Shown here: positions 23,770-35,859 of the stretch, one piece after another
Layout of the letters: each line of letters starts with the position of its first letter
Numbering within the stretch: the stretch's first letter is position 1
NCBI RefSeq assembly: GCF_033118175.1
Contig: NC_083698.1
Coordinates: forward strand, 48,649,501 to 48,713,500
DNA: 64,000 nt
Source of the DNA: Dama dama
Taxonomy: Eukaryota > Chordata > Mammalia > Artiodactyla > Cervidae
Direction: 5' to 3'
The notes under the pieces: generated by a model
The model's input: the letters and a program-made list of their open reading frames with translations, nothing else
Told to the model about the DNA's origin: nothing
Database searches by the model: none
Position numbers and translations under genes: made by a program

Positions 23770-24320
23770 CTGCACATCTGACAGGTTCTTCAAGCTGCAA
23801 GGCACCATGCTATTCTCTGAGAATAGTCCTTACCCTCAACAAGCTTACTGTCAGCAGAAAAAAAAATCAACTACAAACGTTACCAATTAGGGGCCATTGT
23901 AGAGATGCCAAAAACCATGAGATTCAAAGGCACTAAAGATCCTTTCCAGTTAAGAATTAGAATATCTTTAAGAGGAGGTGCCACTGAAGATGGATCTTGG
24001 AAGACAAGGAGGTAGGGACAGTCAGAGATGAGTGAGAAAGACGTGAATGGAGAGACGTGTTTAGAACAGCACCATTTGGTTGGTGCGTAAAAAGCAGAAG
24101 AGGAAGTGTACGTGGAATGTCAGACTGGGGCCATGTGGTTCAGAGTCGCAAATGGCAGGATAAGGAGTCCACTCCCATTCTCATTGGCAAAAGAATGTGA
24201 GTATGGGGTTTTGAGCAAGGAAGTAACATCATGTTGCCTTTTAGGAAGATAAAACTGGAATAAATTTACACAGTGGCCTAGTGGAGCAGGAAGAGAGAGT
24301 ACGGGAAACCGGAGAGGAGG
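23770..24320 (+). repeat. Ancient mammalian interspersed repeat, family uncertain
   Basis: AGGAGGTGCCACTGAAGATGG, TTTGAGCAAGGAAGTAACATC and GGAAGATAAAACTGG follow an old mammalian repeat pattern (possibly L2-related). A second copy appears near 35465-35700. Confidence 0.4.
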
Positions 24321-24329
24321 TTGTCACGC

Positions 24330-24855
24330 AACCCTGAGCCAAAGATTCATTGCTCTTTGCCTTACCAGAAGAATTTCCTTTTCCCTCAGTCCTGAAGACC
24401 CTTTCTTGTTTATTTTCCCTGTATCTAAACTATAAGCTTAGGTTCAAGGGTGATCAGAAGTTCTCTTTTGTTCGGTGATTTGAAACACTTATTAAGACTA
24501 AGGGGATTTCTCATCAAAAGACTTTTATTCCTCATCTAGCTTGGTTCCTTTAAAAGAACTAGATCTTATCCTATTATATATTTATTACACATAGTTAGGA
24601 AATTCAATACCAATTCTCAACACCAGGAAGCATTCAGTCCAAGACAACTAAGTAACAGACATTACTGCTCCCATTTGCTCGATAAAGTTAATGATAAGCA
24701 TCACTCAAGTCAAAGTTTTTTTTCATCAAATAAATGCAGAATAAAAATATCCCTTCTGATAATGAGACTATGTTTCTAGTTTTCCCTTTTATTGAAGAAT
24801 CAATTTTTTTTTCAACTATACATGATCCCCCAGGCTAAATTTAGAGTAAATCTAT
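24330..24855. other. Intergenic, nothing recognised
   Basis: No recognised feature. Confidence 0.45.
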
Positions 24856-24859
24856 GACT

Positions 24860-25020
24860 TTGTAATTATAGCTGACACTTGCAAAGCACTCACTATGTGC
24901 CTGTAGTGTTCTAAGCACTATATATAACTTTACCTGACAGTTTTTGAAAAAAATAAATAAGTAGAGATTCTTCCATAAGAGGTTCACAGAAGAGGAAAGA
25001 AAGAGTTCCTAGCACTTGAA
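24860..25020 (-). repeat. MIR SINE
   Basis: ATAGCTGACACTTGCAAAGC, ACTCACTATGTGCC and TTCTAAGCACTATATATAAC are reverse-complement MIR text. Confidence 0.7.
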
Positions 25021-25029
25021 ATAGGAAGC

Positions 25030-25955
25030 ATGGAGATTTCTCTTCTTAATGGCAGAACTTATTCAGTTTCTCCTTGCTCCTGTACTTCTAGAACAATGGT
25101 GTTATTCAAGAAGAGACGGCAAAAATCCAAGTTGCCACTTGACTTTTGATTTAACAAAGGTTATATGGAAGTTGTCCTGAGTTGTTAAGTTACATAGTTT
25201 ATCGTATCATCTAATGTTTTGAAAAGGATGCTTTATTATTGGCTAAACAAATTTAAAGTTGCAAGATAAAACATCTTAATATACCTACAAAACCTATATT
25301 CAAACATTCGCATGAGGTACACTACTACAAGAAAAAAAGAAAAATAAAAGCTCTATTGCACTGCACTTGAGTTTCCTTCAATTTTGTTTTAAAAGACACA
25401 TTAGTTGATTAATAAAACTGCAGACTATGCTTAACAACCCTGCATATTGAAGTATGACCAAATAATTATATTAAGATACACATGTAAAATAGACACATAA
25501 GCATATCCATAACTGAATTAGAAAATCAATATAAAAAAGAGCTAACTAATCAGTATTACCCAAAAAAGGAAAAAGGATTTTAGACATATAACCTCAAAAT
25601 ACAAGTTAATTCATATTTTTCAATATAATCACTGATTAATAAGCATAAAAATTCAAAGTACTAATTTCATTTGAAATTCATTAAGCTAAATATACCTGTA
25701 AAAATTAAAAGCTATACTTAAATCACTTTCAAAATAGAATAATAAAAAAAAAACCCAAATGACCTTATTTGTAAATATTTCAGAAAAGTGTTTAAATAGT
25801 TTGAATCAAGACCAGGAAAAGAAATCTTTATTTTCTTCTCTCTTCCTCGCCTGCCCTCTGCTGGCAAAAAAAGAGAAAAGTGTAGTAAAGAAGCCTCACA
25901 AAACATACTGAAAAATACATTTTTAAAACGAAACAAAAACAAAACAAAAAAATGT
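25030..25955. other. Intergenic AT-rich, nothing recognised
   Basis: A-rich, low-information sequence; no gene or named repeat. Confidence 0.45.
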
Positions 25956-25958
25956 ATG

Positions 25959-26168
25959 TTGTTGCTGTTTAATCACTAAGTTGTGTCCAACTCTGCGACT
26001 CCATGGACTGTAGCCCACCAGGCTCTTCTATCCATGGAATTTCCCAGGCAAGAATACAGAAGTGAGTTGCCATTTCCTTCTCAAGGGGATCTTCCCAACC
26101 CAAGGATCAAACCCATGTCTCCTGCATTGGCAAGTGAATTCTTTACCACTGAGCCACCAGGGAAGCCC
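25959..26168 (-). mobile_element. Bov-tA SINE, near full length
   Basis: Minus-oriented: TTTAATCACTAAGTTGTGTCC ... ACCACTGAGCCACCAGGGAAG. The left end carries AAACAAAAC-type A-rich text. Confidence 0.92.
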
Positions 26169-26169
26169 A

Positions 26170-27175
26170 AGAAATATAGAGTTATGCAATTTTCCATAAG
26201 ATTAAGTTGCCATCACATTATCTCACCACACATATATGAGCTAAGGTTGGAGTTAAAAAAAATAGAACTTGGAGATATTTCACTATTTAACATAATTCAG
26301 ATAAATGACCACATTTAAATAAGAATATAAATATATAAACATGTCAGCATGAGCGATACTTTATGTCATTTATATCCTTTTATCCTTATTGACAAATTAA
26401 ACATGGACGGGGTAAGTTTCATTAGCAGCACTCGTAATCGCTTGAATGACCATGTCCAAAAAGGTCTGACAACTGAATCACTGTGAGCCAGGACAGAGGT
26501 TAATGAGGGTGCTCTGCAGAGCTTTTCTCTAGTCCTTCCTGAAAAACATACCCATTATGTTGAAAATGAAGACTAGTAAATTCCAATCTATAAAGATCTC
26601 AACAGACTGGACACTGAATCGATTTTACCACAGTAAAACAGAAATTACTATATTGGTACACAAGTTGCAAAAACATGAAATTCATAGTGGTACCATTTGT
26701 AAAAGAGACACGCATATTTTAGATATTAGTGAAGTCAAAATAAGTCTTAAGTGTGGTGCAAGTTTCCCCCCAAAAGTTAACGTGTTTTTATTGAGTGTTT
26801 ATGGTGTGCCAGATCTATATTAAGCTCATCACATATTTCATAAAACCCCAGAATAATAATACAAATTTGGGCTTGTGATTGACTCCTTTATTACCCAGCT
26901 GTTGTTTACCAAAAAAAAAAGAAGAAGAAGAGAGTAGAGAGAGAGAGCTAGTATTTTTTTATTGGGGAAGGAGGATCATGAAATGCCAGTTTCTTGATAT
27001 TTTCAGACTTTCTCAATACAAAATTAAATTTGTAGTATGCAGCAGAAAGTTCCAATCTCTTTACTCTTGTGCTTATCATGAAAATTCAGACTCATTAATT
27101 GTACAATATGATAGCCCTGTATTTTAGGTAATTGAAATTTTTAGATCTGGTTATGATTATTGTTTTTTCCTTTTA
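26170..27175. other. Intergenic, nothing recognised
   Basis: Contains a purine stretch near 26920-26948 (AAGAAGAAGAAGAG, GAGAGAGAG); otherwise unassigned. Confidence 0.45.
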
Positions 27176-27266
27176 AAGGAAAAATTGAAACTTAATATAC
27201 ACAGAGAAGTGCAAACTGAATATGTATAGTTTGATGAATTTTTTTACAAAGTGAATACCCAATAAT

Positions 27267-27742
27267 CTTTTTTCCATTTATTTTTATTAGTTGGAGGCTA
27301 ATTACTTTACAATTTTGTAGTGGTTTTTGCCATATATTGACATGAATCAGCCATGGATTTACATGTGTTCCCCATCTTGAACCCCCTCTCCCAACTCCCT
27401 CCCTATCCCATCCCTCTGGGTCATCCCAGTGCACCAGCCCTGAGCACTTGTCTCATGCATCCAACCTGGAACTGGCGATCTGTTTCACACTTGATAATAT
27501 ACATGTTTCGATGCTGTTCTCTCAGATCATCCCACCCTCGATTTCTCCAATAGAGTCCAAAACTCTGTTCTATACATCTGTGTCTCTTTTTCTCTCTTGC
27601 ATATAGGGTTATCGTTACCATCTTTCTAAATTACATATATATGTGTTAGTATACTGTATTGGTGTTTATCTTTCTGGCTTACTTCACTCTGGATAATGGA
27701 CTCCAGTTTCATCCATCTCATTAGAGCTGATTCAAATGTGAC
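27267..27742 (-). mobile_element. Bovine-type L1, 5'-truncated, with TSD
   Basis: Minus-oriented L1 3' end (TTAGTTGGAGGCTAATTAC, TTTTTGCCATATATTGACATG, TCAGCCATGGATTTACATG). Flanked by the 11-bp duplication TACCCAATAAT (27256-27266 and 27743-27753). Confidence 0.92.
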
Positions 27743-28176
27743 TACCCAATAATTATTACAAGATCAAGAAATAGAATATACTAGCAAAACAAAACAATCC
27801 TTCCTGTCATTTCTCAATCTTTCCTACTCCCCAAGAAACACCTGTTCTAACGTCTGTCATCATAGATTTGTTTTGCCTGTTTTGAACTTCACATAAGGAG
27901 AATTCTACACTATGTTCTCTTCAGAATCAGGCTTCTTTCTTTCAAATTATGTTTGTGGGATTCACCCATATCATCATGTAGAAAAGTAGTGCACTCATTT
28001 TCATTGCGATATAGTATTGCACCATGTGTATACACTTGATAAATTTATCCATTCTATTCTTCATGAACATTCGGAGATTTCAGTTTTTGTCCTTTTAGGA
28101 ATTACCAGGAGTATAAAATCTGGGTCATGAGTTTTATATATGCTCAATTTTAGTAGAAATTGCCGTAGTTTTCCAA

Positions 28177-29342
28177 GTTCAGTTCAGTACATTTCAGTCG
28201 CTCAGTCGTATCCGACTCTTTGCAACACCATGAACCACAGCATGCCAGGCCTCCCTGTCTATCACCAACTCCCAGAGTCTACCTAAACCCATGTCCATTG
28301 AGTCAGTGATGCCATCTCATCCATCTCATCCTCATCCTCTGTCTTCCCCTTCTCCTCCTGCCCTCAATCTTTCCCAGCATCAGGGTCTTTTCAAATGAGT
28401 CAGCTCTTCACATCAGGTGGCCAAAGTATTGGAGTTTCAGCTTCAGCATCAGTCCTTCCAATGAACACCCAGGACTGATCTGCTTTAGGATGGACTGGTT
28501 GGATCTCCTTGCAGTCCAAGGGACTCTCAAGAGTCTCCTCCAATACCACAGTTCAAAAGCATCAATTATTTGGTGTTCAGCTTTCTTTATAGTCCAACTC
28601 TCACATCCATACGTGACCACTGGAAAAACCATAGCCCTGACAAGATGGACCCTTGTTGACAAAGTGATGTCTCTGCTTTATAATATGCTGTCTAGGTTGG
28701 TCATAGCTTTTCTTTCAAGGAGTAAGCATCCTTTAATTTCATGGCTGCAATCACCATCTACAGTGATTTTGGAGCCCAAAAAAATAAAGTCAGCCACTGT
28801 TCCTACTGTTTCCCCATCTATTTGCCATGAAGTGATGGGACCAGATGCCATGATCTTAGTTTTCTGAATGTTGAGCTTTAAGCCAACTTTTTCACTCTCC
28901 TCTTTCACTTTCATCAAGAGGCTCTTTAGCTATTCTTCACTTTCTGCCGTAACTGTGGTGTCATCTGCATATCTGAGGTTATTGATATTTCTCCTGGCAA
29001 TCTTGATTCCAGCTTGTGCTTCCTCCAGCCCAGCATTTCTCATGATGTACTCTGCATATAAGTTAAACAAGCAGGGTGACAATAGACAGCCTTGATGTGC
29101 TCCTTTTCCTACCTGGAACCAGTCTATTGTTCCATGTCCAGTTTTAACTGTTGCTTCCTGACTTGCATACAGGTTTCTCAAGAGGCAGGCCAGGTGGTCT
29201 GGTATTCCCATCTCCTTCAGAATTTTCCACAGTTTTTTGTGATCCACACAGTCAAAGGCTTTGGCATAGTCAATAAAGCAGAAATAGATGTTTTTCTGGA
29301 ACTCTCTTGCTTTTTCAATGATCCAGCGGAGGTTGGCAATTA
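28177..29342 (-). mobile_element. BovB (RTE) LINE with reverse-transcriptase motifs
   Basis: The longest BovB copy here (about 1.17 kb). The 139-codon open frame at 29349-28930 has RT motif A (IDYAKAFDCVDHKK), motif B (GCLLSPCLFNLYAE) and the catalytic YADD (NLRYADDTTV). It stops at one nonsense codon near 28928. Reading continues in 28917-28678 (LKLNIQKTKIMASGP, FIFLGSKITVDGDCSHEIK) and 28662-28408 (TYGCESWTIKKAEHQ). The 5' endonuclease half is absent; the 3' end carries GTTCAGTTCAG repeats. RTE elements of this clade were spread between reptiles and ruminants by horizontal transfer. Confidence 0.95.
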
Positions 29343-29854
29343 GTATCAATTCATAATTTATACTCTACCAACAGCACATGGGAGTTCGGGTTTTCCCAGA
29401 TTTAATACAACAGTTGGCATAACCAGGTTTTTTTCCTTCTTTAATTTCAGTCATTTTGGTGAATAGTGGCATCTTATCATGGTTTTTGGTTATTTATGAT
29501 TTTGAGTCCATTTTTATATGTTTATTGACCAACTGAATGCGTTTGCTTGAGAAACACTTGTTCAACTCATCTGCTCATCTTTTCCACTAGATTATGTGTT
29601 CTCTCTCTCCCAGCTGATTTTTAGGAGTTCTTCATATATCTAGATATAAGTCCTACATCTGATATAACATACTGCAAATATCCTCTTCCCTTCAGTTAGT
29701 TTACTTTTCACTCCCTTAATGATATCATCAAATGGAAGAAGTGCCTAAGTTTAATGAAGTCCGATTATTAATCTTTTCCTTTATTGTTGAGTACTTTTGT
29801 ATCCCATTAGAAATATACTAGAGTCTTTGGGCAAAACCCAGGTTTACTTCTCCA

Positions 29855-30705
29855 AGCATTTTGGCCTATCAAGTCCTAACTGCTAGTCAAATTAAGCAGA
29901 AAAGGAAAGGGTAGGAAACATGACATTGTCTTCAAATATTTGAAGGGTTATCATAGGGATGAAAACATTAGGTTTGCCGTTGCATAGTGCCGTGAAAGAA
30001 ATAAGACCTTTAGGATGGAAAGTTATCAACATAAAATTGTACATCTGACTAGCCCAATGATGAAAAGAGATTGTACTTTCTCCCTGTTACTGGAAGTGTC
30101 GCAGTACAGACTGACGTATAGTTCTCTGGAAACATACACAGTAATAGATAACCTTTAAGCCAATCCAGCAGGCTTTAATAAGAAAGTGGTTATAGTATCT
30201 AATGTAGAACAGAACAGTTGCCCATAATGCCACTAGCTTAAAGAAATTAGGGTTGGACTTGTATAATATCGTTATCTTTTCCCTAATAGAATCCACAGAT
30301 CTCTGCAAATTCATACTTGCAACTATTTATATTTTCAGTCTCTATGACCTTTACAATAGTATAGTAATTCCCTTCACTTTAAATTTCCATTTGGAGAGTT
30401 TTAAAGCAAAAATCTATACCTCTAATATTCCAAGATTTGTCAAATAAAATTCTATTTATCCTAAGAAGAGGCTCCAAAGTTTAACTCCCGTCCTTTTCCC
30501 TTTCTGTCTACATCTATCCAGAAGGAAAAAATTTTCTGCTAACTGCTAACATGGCAGTAAATGTCCTTCAAGTCTATTTATTCTAAAATGCATTCTCCAA
30601 CATATTCTCTAAATATCCTATAGCTCTATGTATTCCTTGAAGTTCAGTATCAAAAATAGATAAATATTATGAGAGAATATACTACTGAGATAGCAGTGTA
30701 CTGTT
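29855..30705. other. Intergenic, nothing recognised
   Basis: AT-rich; no gene or repeat named. Confidence 0.45.
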
Positions 30706-30709
30706 TGTT

Positions 30710-30900
30710 TAAGTGATAGAACCCTAGAGATAGATGAACCTAATCCAAATTCCACCTCTACCATATTCTAAACCATGTTACTTAAACTTGCTAGGCACCA
30801 GTGTTCTGGAGATAATAATATTACCTACCTCATTGTTTGTTGTTGAGGATTAGATGAAATATTGCCCGTAAAATTCAACATAGAGCATGACTGAGAGCAT
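30710..30900 (+). repeat. MIR SINE
   Basis: ATAGAACCCTAGAGATAGATG, GTTACTTAAACTTGC, AATAATATTACCTACCTC and GAGGATTAGATGAAAT are forward MIR text. Confidence 0.7.
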
Positions 30901-30930
30901 ACTCTTTCCTTTGGGGAAAAAGTACACACA

Positions 30931-31338
30931 GATCAGTTCAGTTCAGTCGCTCGGTGGTGTCCGACTCTTTGCGACCCCATGAACTGCCTCACACCAGCCC
31001 TCTCTGTCCATCACCAACTCCCGGAGTTTACCCGAACTCATCTCCATTGAGTCGGTGATGCCATCCAACCATCTCATCCTCCGTCATCCCCTTCTGCTCC
31101 CGCCTTAAATCTTTCCCAGCATCAGGGTCTTTTCCAATGAGTCAACTCTTCACATCAGGTGGCCAAAGTTTTGGAGTTTCAACTTCAACAAAAGTCCTTC
31201 TGATGAACACTCAGGACTGCTTTCTTTCAGGATGGACTGGTTGGATCTCCTTGCAGTCCAAGGTACTCTCAAAAGTCTTCTCCAACACCATAGTTCAAAA
31301 GCATCAATTCTTCGGTGCTCAGCTTTCTTTATAGTCTG
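30931..31338 (-). mobile_element. BovB LINE, 3' fragment with TSD
   Basis: Minus-oriented from GATCAGTTCAGTTCAGTCGC to CGGTGCTCAGCTTTC. Flanked by the 11-bp duplication AAGTACACACA (30920-30930 and 31339-31349). Confidence 0.93.
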
Positions 31339-31339
31339 A

Positions 31340-31955
31340 AGTACACACAATGGAATATCATTCAATAGTTAAAAGAATGACTCTGATACATGCTACAACT
31401 TGGATAAACCTTGAAAACATTGTGCTAAGTGAAATAAGTCAGACACAAAATAATAACTATTGTATAATTCCATTTACAGGAGGTGTCTGGAATAGGCAAA
31501 TTCTTAGAAACAGAAGAGAAGAGAAGTCACTCAGTCATGTCTGACTCTTTGCGACCCCATGGACTGTAGCCCACCAGGCTTCTCGTTCCATGGGATTTTC
31601 CAGGCATAAATACTGGAGTGGGTTGCCATTTCCTTCTCCAGGAGATCTTCCCGACCCAGGGATTGAACCCGGGTCTCCCACATTGTAGGCAGACACTTTA
31701 CCATTTGAGCTACCAGGGAAAGTATTGTAAAATACAGGTTAGCAGGGGCTGGGCGAGAGAGAGTTGGGAGTTACTGTTTAATGGACACAGAGTTTCTATT
31801 TGGGATAATAAAAATTTGTGGATGTGTATAGTGAGGATGGTTGCATAACATTGTGAATGAACTTAGTGCCACTGAATTACACCTTTAACATAATTTAAAT
31901 GGTACATTTTATATGTGTGTTTTACCAGAATAAAATAATTTAAAATTTTAATGAG
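31340..31955 (+). repeat. Ancient L1M 3' end, interrupted by SINE
   Basis: CAATGGAATATCATTCAATAG, GTGCTAAGTGAAATAAGTC, TTGGGAGTTACTGTTTAATGG and ACCTTTAACATAATTTAAATGG are L1 3' UTR text, split by the Bov-tA at 31515-31718. Confidence 0.75.
31515..31718 (-). mobile_element. Bov-tA SINE, near full length
   Basis: Minus-oriented: TCACTCAGTCATGTCTGACTC ... TTGAACCCGGGTCTCCC ... TTTGAGCTACCAGGG. Confidence 0.95.
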
Positions 31956-32067
31956 CCATCATTTTTAACTTCCCAGAATCTCTAAGGAAGGTCCACGGTG
32001 ACCCTCATAAGATCATGTCCCTACACTGATCATTTGGATTCTTTCCAGGTTTAGACATTATCTTATA

Positions 32068-32114
32068 CCATGGGGTCGCAGAGAGTCAGACACGAGTGGG
32101 CAACTGAACAACAA
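32068..32114 (+). mobile_element. Bov-tA 3'-end stub
   Basis: Only the last 45 or so bases remain: ATGGGGTCGCAGAGAGTC, AGACACGAGTGGGCAACTG, then CAACAACTG. Confidence 0.7.
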
Positions 32115-32119
32115 CTGAA

Positions 32120-32815
32120 GTTTAGCTCTCTTCTTTCTGTCCTCCTTCCCATCATTCCAGACTTTTAAAATCTCTTTAATTTTTCCTGCATCTATAAAGC
32201 ATTTATTATGTGATTGTGAACTTAGACATTTAATTTAAGAACCTCATCTATAAAATTCTTAAATTAACATTAGCACTTATTATGCAGAGAGGCAACAACT
32301 AAACTTTTCTTTTTGAATAAGTAACTGTTCCAACACTTTATTACTGGTCTCTAAACCGGTTTCTAAATAAAGCAAAGCTTTTCCTCCAACCCTATAGCAA
32401 CCCTATAGCATATGTCTTAAGAAACAGTTTCTGGTGTGTGTGTGTGTGCCTGCGTCTGTGTGTGCGTGTGGACTAGGGGGGCATAGCAAGGAGAATGAAG
32501 ACTTTGTCAAAGTTATTTTTTCTAATGTTAATAAGTTATATCTGTTTGTTCCTCTTTTTTCTGATAGCTCTTTATCATTCCATTGAATTCAACTTGATTG
32601 GCTGGCATGACTTCCCATTACGTAAATCATACTGTTCATCTGCAAATAGATTGTGTTTGGTTAAATGTCCAACAATTATACCATTCATTGCAAATTCTAC
32701 CAGCTTTCCTGACCTTGAAGTAAAAGTAAGCAATTTGTAATCAAAAAGGACCTCCACTGGAATGCTTTGTGTGGATCGATTACCCAGAAGTTATTTGTAA
32801 TGATAAGATATACAC
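32120..32815. other. Intergenic with a TG-rich tract
   Basis: TGTGTGTGTGTG-type repeat at about 32432-32470; the rest is unassigned. Confidence 0.5.
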
Positions 32816-32825
32816 TTAGTCAGCT

Positions 32826-32938
32826 CATGTGTGCTCAGTCACTCAGCCATGTCCGACTCTTTGCTAGTCTGCCAGGCTTCTCTGTCCATGGGATTTTCCA
32901 GGAAAGAATCCTGGAGCTGGTTGCCATTTCCTACTCCA
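32826..32938 (-). mobile_element. Bov-tA SINE, truncated, with TSD
   Basis: Minus-oriented, with a small internal deletion at CTCTTTGCTAGTCTGCC. Flanked by TAGTCAGCT (32817-32825 and 32939-32947). Confidence 0.9.
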
Positions 32939-32949
32939 TAGTCAGCTAA

Positions 32950-34000
32950 TATTAGTAGATTAGGAAAAAAGAATTCCTTCATGAGTACCACCTAGCTAAA
33001 TTATTTTAATTCTTAATCTTGTTATTATTTCCTATTCTTAGTCAGATATAATATATCCTTATTATATATACATTTTAAAATCCTGGATGTGCCTGTAATC
33101 TGCTCCACAAAAACTATATATTACTACTAGTACTCAAGAGGTGCCTAAAAAATTAGAGGCAAAAACTTGTAACACTTTGGGATAGAAAAAAATATATGCT
33201 CTTCCACAAAACCTAGTTTTGTGGTATCAGAAAATATTCCAATTTTGCTTTTAGTGATGTAGATTCCATTAACAGAAAATATGCAAAATATTACACCTAA
33301 TTTTAGCCAGAGTATTACATTCTCAAATTTCTACTGGACATCCTTGAGCTAGCAGCTTACATGAGAGAGCACAAAAATTTATCTATGTTCAGCTTTAAAA
33401 TACTCTCAGTAAAAAAAACATAGTGCAAGAGTAACTGCGCCTGATCACAAGAGTCCTTCATCACAGGGATTCAATCTGTTGTCCTATCCCTTACGTCTTA
33501 CATGAACCTTACAGGAGAGAATTTAAGGAAAGAGAGAACTGATTAAACTCTCCTGGTACTGAAGAGAAAAAAAAAAAAAAAGTCAGTGTATTATGGTGAT
33601 TAGAAAATGGGATTAGAAGACTTAGGTTCCTAAAAGGGCCTTAGCTGAATCTATTGGTATGTACTCTCAAACGTGAAGGACAGGCTAGATCAGGGGAAGC
33701 AAGAAAGGGGCTCAGACATAGACGAGATTCAGTGCAACCCCATAGGAAAGCTCGAGCACAAATTGCACCATAGAATTATCCTCACCTTGAGGCAAGAGGT
33801 CAGTCCTTTGTAACCCTGATAATCTAGTCATTGGTCAAGAGCTACTAGGAGGGATATGAGGAATCAGCCTCCAGGACAGAGTAACTTGCTGAGTTAGCAG
33901 CCCACAGTCATATCAGCTAAAGATGGGGTGGCCAGCAGAGTAAAGTGGATCCAGCTGCAGCATCAACATCTACTTCAGGGTCCAACTGGTCAGGTTTTGA
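32950..34000. other. Intergenic, nothing recognised
   Basis: Poly-A tract at about 33562-33579; otherwise unassigned. Confidence 0.45.
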
Positions 34001-34004
34001 GTCC

Positions 34005-34208
34005 CACCACAGATGGCTCAGTCAGTAGAGAACCCGCCTGTAATGCAGGAGACTTGGCTTTGCGCCCTGGGTTGGGAAGCTCCCCTGGAGAAGAAAATAG
34101 CAACCCATTCCAGTATCCTTGCCTGGAGAATCCCATGGAGGATTCTCAGGGGAGCCTGGCAGGCTACAGTCCATGGGGTCACAAAGAGTTGGACATGACT
34201 TAACAACT
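34005..34208 (+). mobile_element. Bov-tA SINE, near full length
   Basis: Plus-oriented: AGATGGCTCAGTCAGTAGAG ... GGGAAGCTCCCCTGGAGAAG ... GAGTTGGACATGACTTAAC, with a small internal duplication at GGAGGATTCTCAGG. Confidence 0.93.
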
Positions 34209-34224
34209 AAACCACCACCATACA

Positions 34225-34385
34225 ATGCTTGGAAACTATTTGGGCTCTCTGACCTTGGGTTCTTTATCTATAAAATTGGGGAGAATAACACTTCTCTCTC
34301 AAGGTTGTTTGGAAATTTTTTTTGATGTATATATAGTACTCGGGATGGTATTGATCAAAGTGCTCAATAAATAAATGCTTTTAAA
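34225..34385 (+). repeat. MIR SINE
   Basis: TCTGACCTTGGGTTC, TCTTTATCTATAAAATTGGG and AAAGTGCTCAATAAATAAATG are forward MIR text. Confidence 0.7.
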
Positions 34386-34389
34386 AATG

Positions 34390-34985
34390 CTAAACAGCTA
34401 GAAGGCCAGAGTGATTGAAAGAATAGCATGGTTTCCTTCAAATGGATATTATACTTGGCAAAGCTCTACAGGTAGGAAAATATTTTGGGGTACCCTTCCA
34501 ACAGAGCATTACACAGTGACGCTATTCTTGCCTGTTTTCACAGATATCTGTGTAATCACCAAGTCTCCAGTAACTCAGTGGTAGTGGTCAGTGAAAGAGC
34601 TGAAGTTGTGGGGTGAGTGATGTGATTCTCATGAGAGCAACTGCCTGGCTTGGTAAACACAGAATAATCAGCAGAAGTTGCAACATTCAGCAGAAAGGAA
34701 AAAGAACAGTAAGGAAAAGTGGTTGAACCTATGCCATAGCTGACCAAACTTGTTAGTCAGGACATAAGAGGCACAGGATGGAGGGAGAACCTGGCGCAAG
34801 ACTCCAATCCTACAGTAAGCAAGGGTGGTGATGCTAAGAGTTAACCAAAGAAGAATAGCACTAGATCCCAAGGGACCACTGCTCTGTCATATTTATGGAT
34901 GTAGGACATGTATGACTAGCTTACAGATACAGGGTCAGGGAAAATATCTGTGATTGGCATCAACCTCAGTAGCCTTGCTCTTAAG
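34390..34985. other. Intergenic, nothing recognised
   Basis: No recognised feature. Confidence 0.45.
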
Positions 34986-34989
34986 CTAC

Positions 34990-35334
34990 ATCATGGGGAA
35001 TAAACCACAGATGCATGCTATTGGAGTTTACAGTCTAGCAGGGAATAAACATAATAAGTAAGCAAACAACATATACTATAGTATGTTAGAAGGTCATACC
35101 TGGTATGGAACAACAAATATGGAGTAGGATAAGGCATGTCAGAGGGTGAAGGACTAGGAGTATTAAACAGGGTGATCATGTAATGGACAACATAGCATAC
35201 AGTTAATAATACTGTGTTATATATTTGAAAGTTGCTAAGAGAGCAGATCCTAAAAGTTCCGATCAAAAGAAGACAAATGTAATTGTGGATGTGTGGTGAG
35301 GGATGTGAACCGAACTTACTGCGGTAATCATTTC

Positions 35335-35386
<52 letters not shown>

Positions 35387-35820
35387 CATATATTATACAT
35401 CTAAAACTAACACAAAGTTATATGTCAATCACATCTCAATTTTTAAAAATATACGTTGGTCACGATAAGCCTTAGGGAGAGGGTTAAATTTTGAGCAAAG
35501 ACATAAAGGAAGTGAAAGTATTAGTTTGGTAGATATCTTGGGAGAGCATTTCAGACAGGAGAAACAACTACAGCAAAGCACGTTAAGTCAGGAGAGATTA
35601 GTGCGTCTAAGGAAAAACACAAGAGGGATAAGCAAGGAAGGGAGTGATATGAAAAGAGGTCACCAGGTAAGAAGAAAAAGTAACAAGTGCAACAGGGGAT
35701 TCAAAGTGGAGGGACAGTTTACAGGGTTGTTGCTGATCCTCTCTTTTGTGGGGACATACCTGCCAGATCAGAAAAAGCAGCCACCACCAAGTTCTGTTGT
35801 TGAGTATCATCTCTTGTCTG
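34990..35820 (+). repeat. Ancient repeat split by an L1M 3' end and (TA)n
   Basis: 34995-35095 (GGAGTTTACAGTCTAGCAGGG, AATAAACATAATAAG) and 35465-35700 (TTTTGAGCAAAGACATAAAGG, GAGAGCATTTCAGACAGG) look like two halves of the same old repeat seen at 23770. Between them, 35165-35455 is L1 3' UTR (TTGAAAGTTGCTAAGAGAGC, TTATATGTCAATCACATCTC). Confidence 0.5.
35338..35381. repeat. (TA)n microsatellite
   Basis: Pure TA dinucleotide run of about 22 units inside the L1 3' UTR; likely length-polymorphic. Confidence 0.97.
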
Positions 35821-35859
35821 CACTAGCCTTTTGCCTACTGGATTAAACTCACCACCCTC

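Larger units (their letters stand above)
27180..29850 (-). repeat. Ancient L1M element carrying two later LINE insertions
   Basis: Host text at 27180-27255, 27754-28176 and 29345-29850 reads as one old minus-strand L1: end-of-element TATGTATAGTTTGATGAATT, then AGATCAAGAAATAG, then ORF2 text such as AGGAGTTCTTCATATATCTAG. It is split by a bovine-type L1 and by BovB. Confidence 0.75.

Noticed and set aside
28408..29349. Reverse-transcriptase open frames as possible host gene
   Set aside because: They belong to a 5'-truncated BovB LINE with a stop codon in the frame.
33928..34225. Several 60-90 codon frames on both strands
   Set aside because: They are translations of a Bov-tA SINE. The same applies to frames at 16005, 25983, 36185, 37967, 43167-43554 and 49294.
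35018..35475. Open frames rich in Tyr-Ile
   Set aside because: They are produced by reading through the (TA)n microsatellite and an L1 3' UTR.
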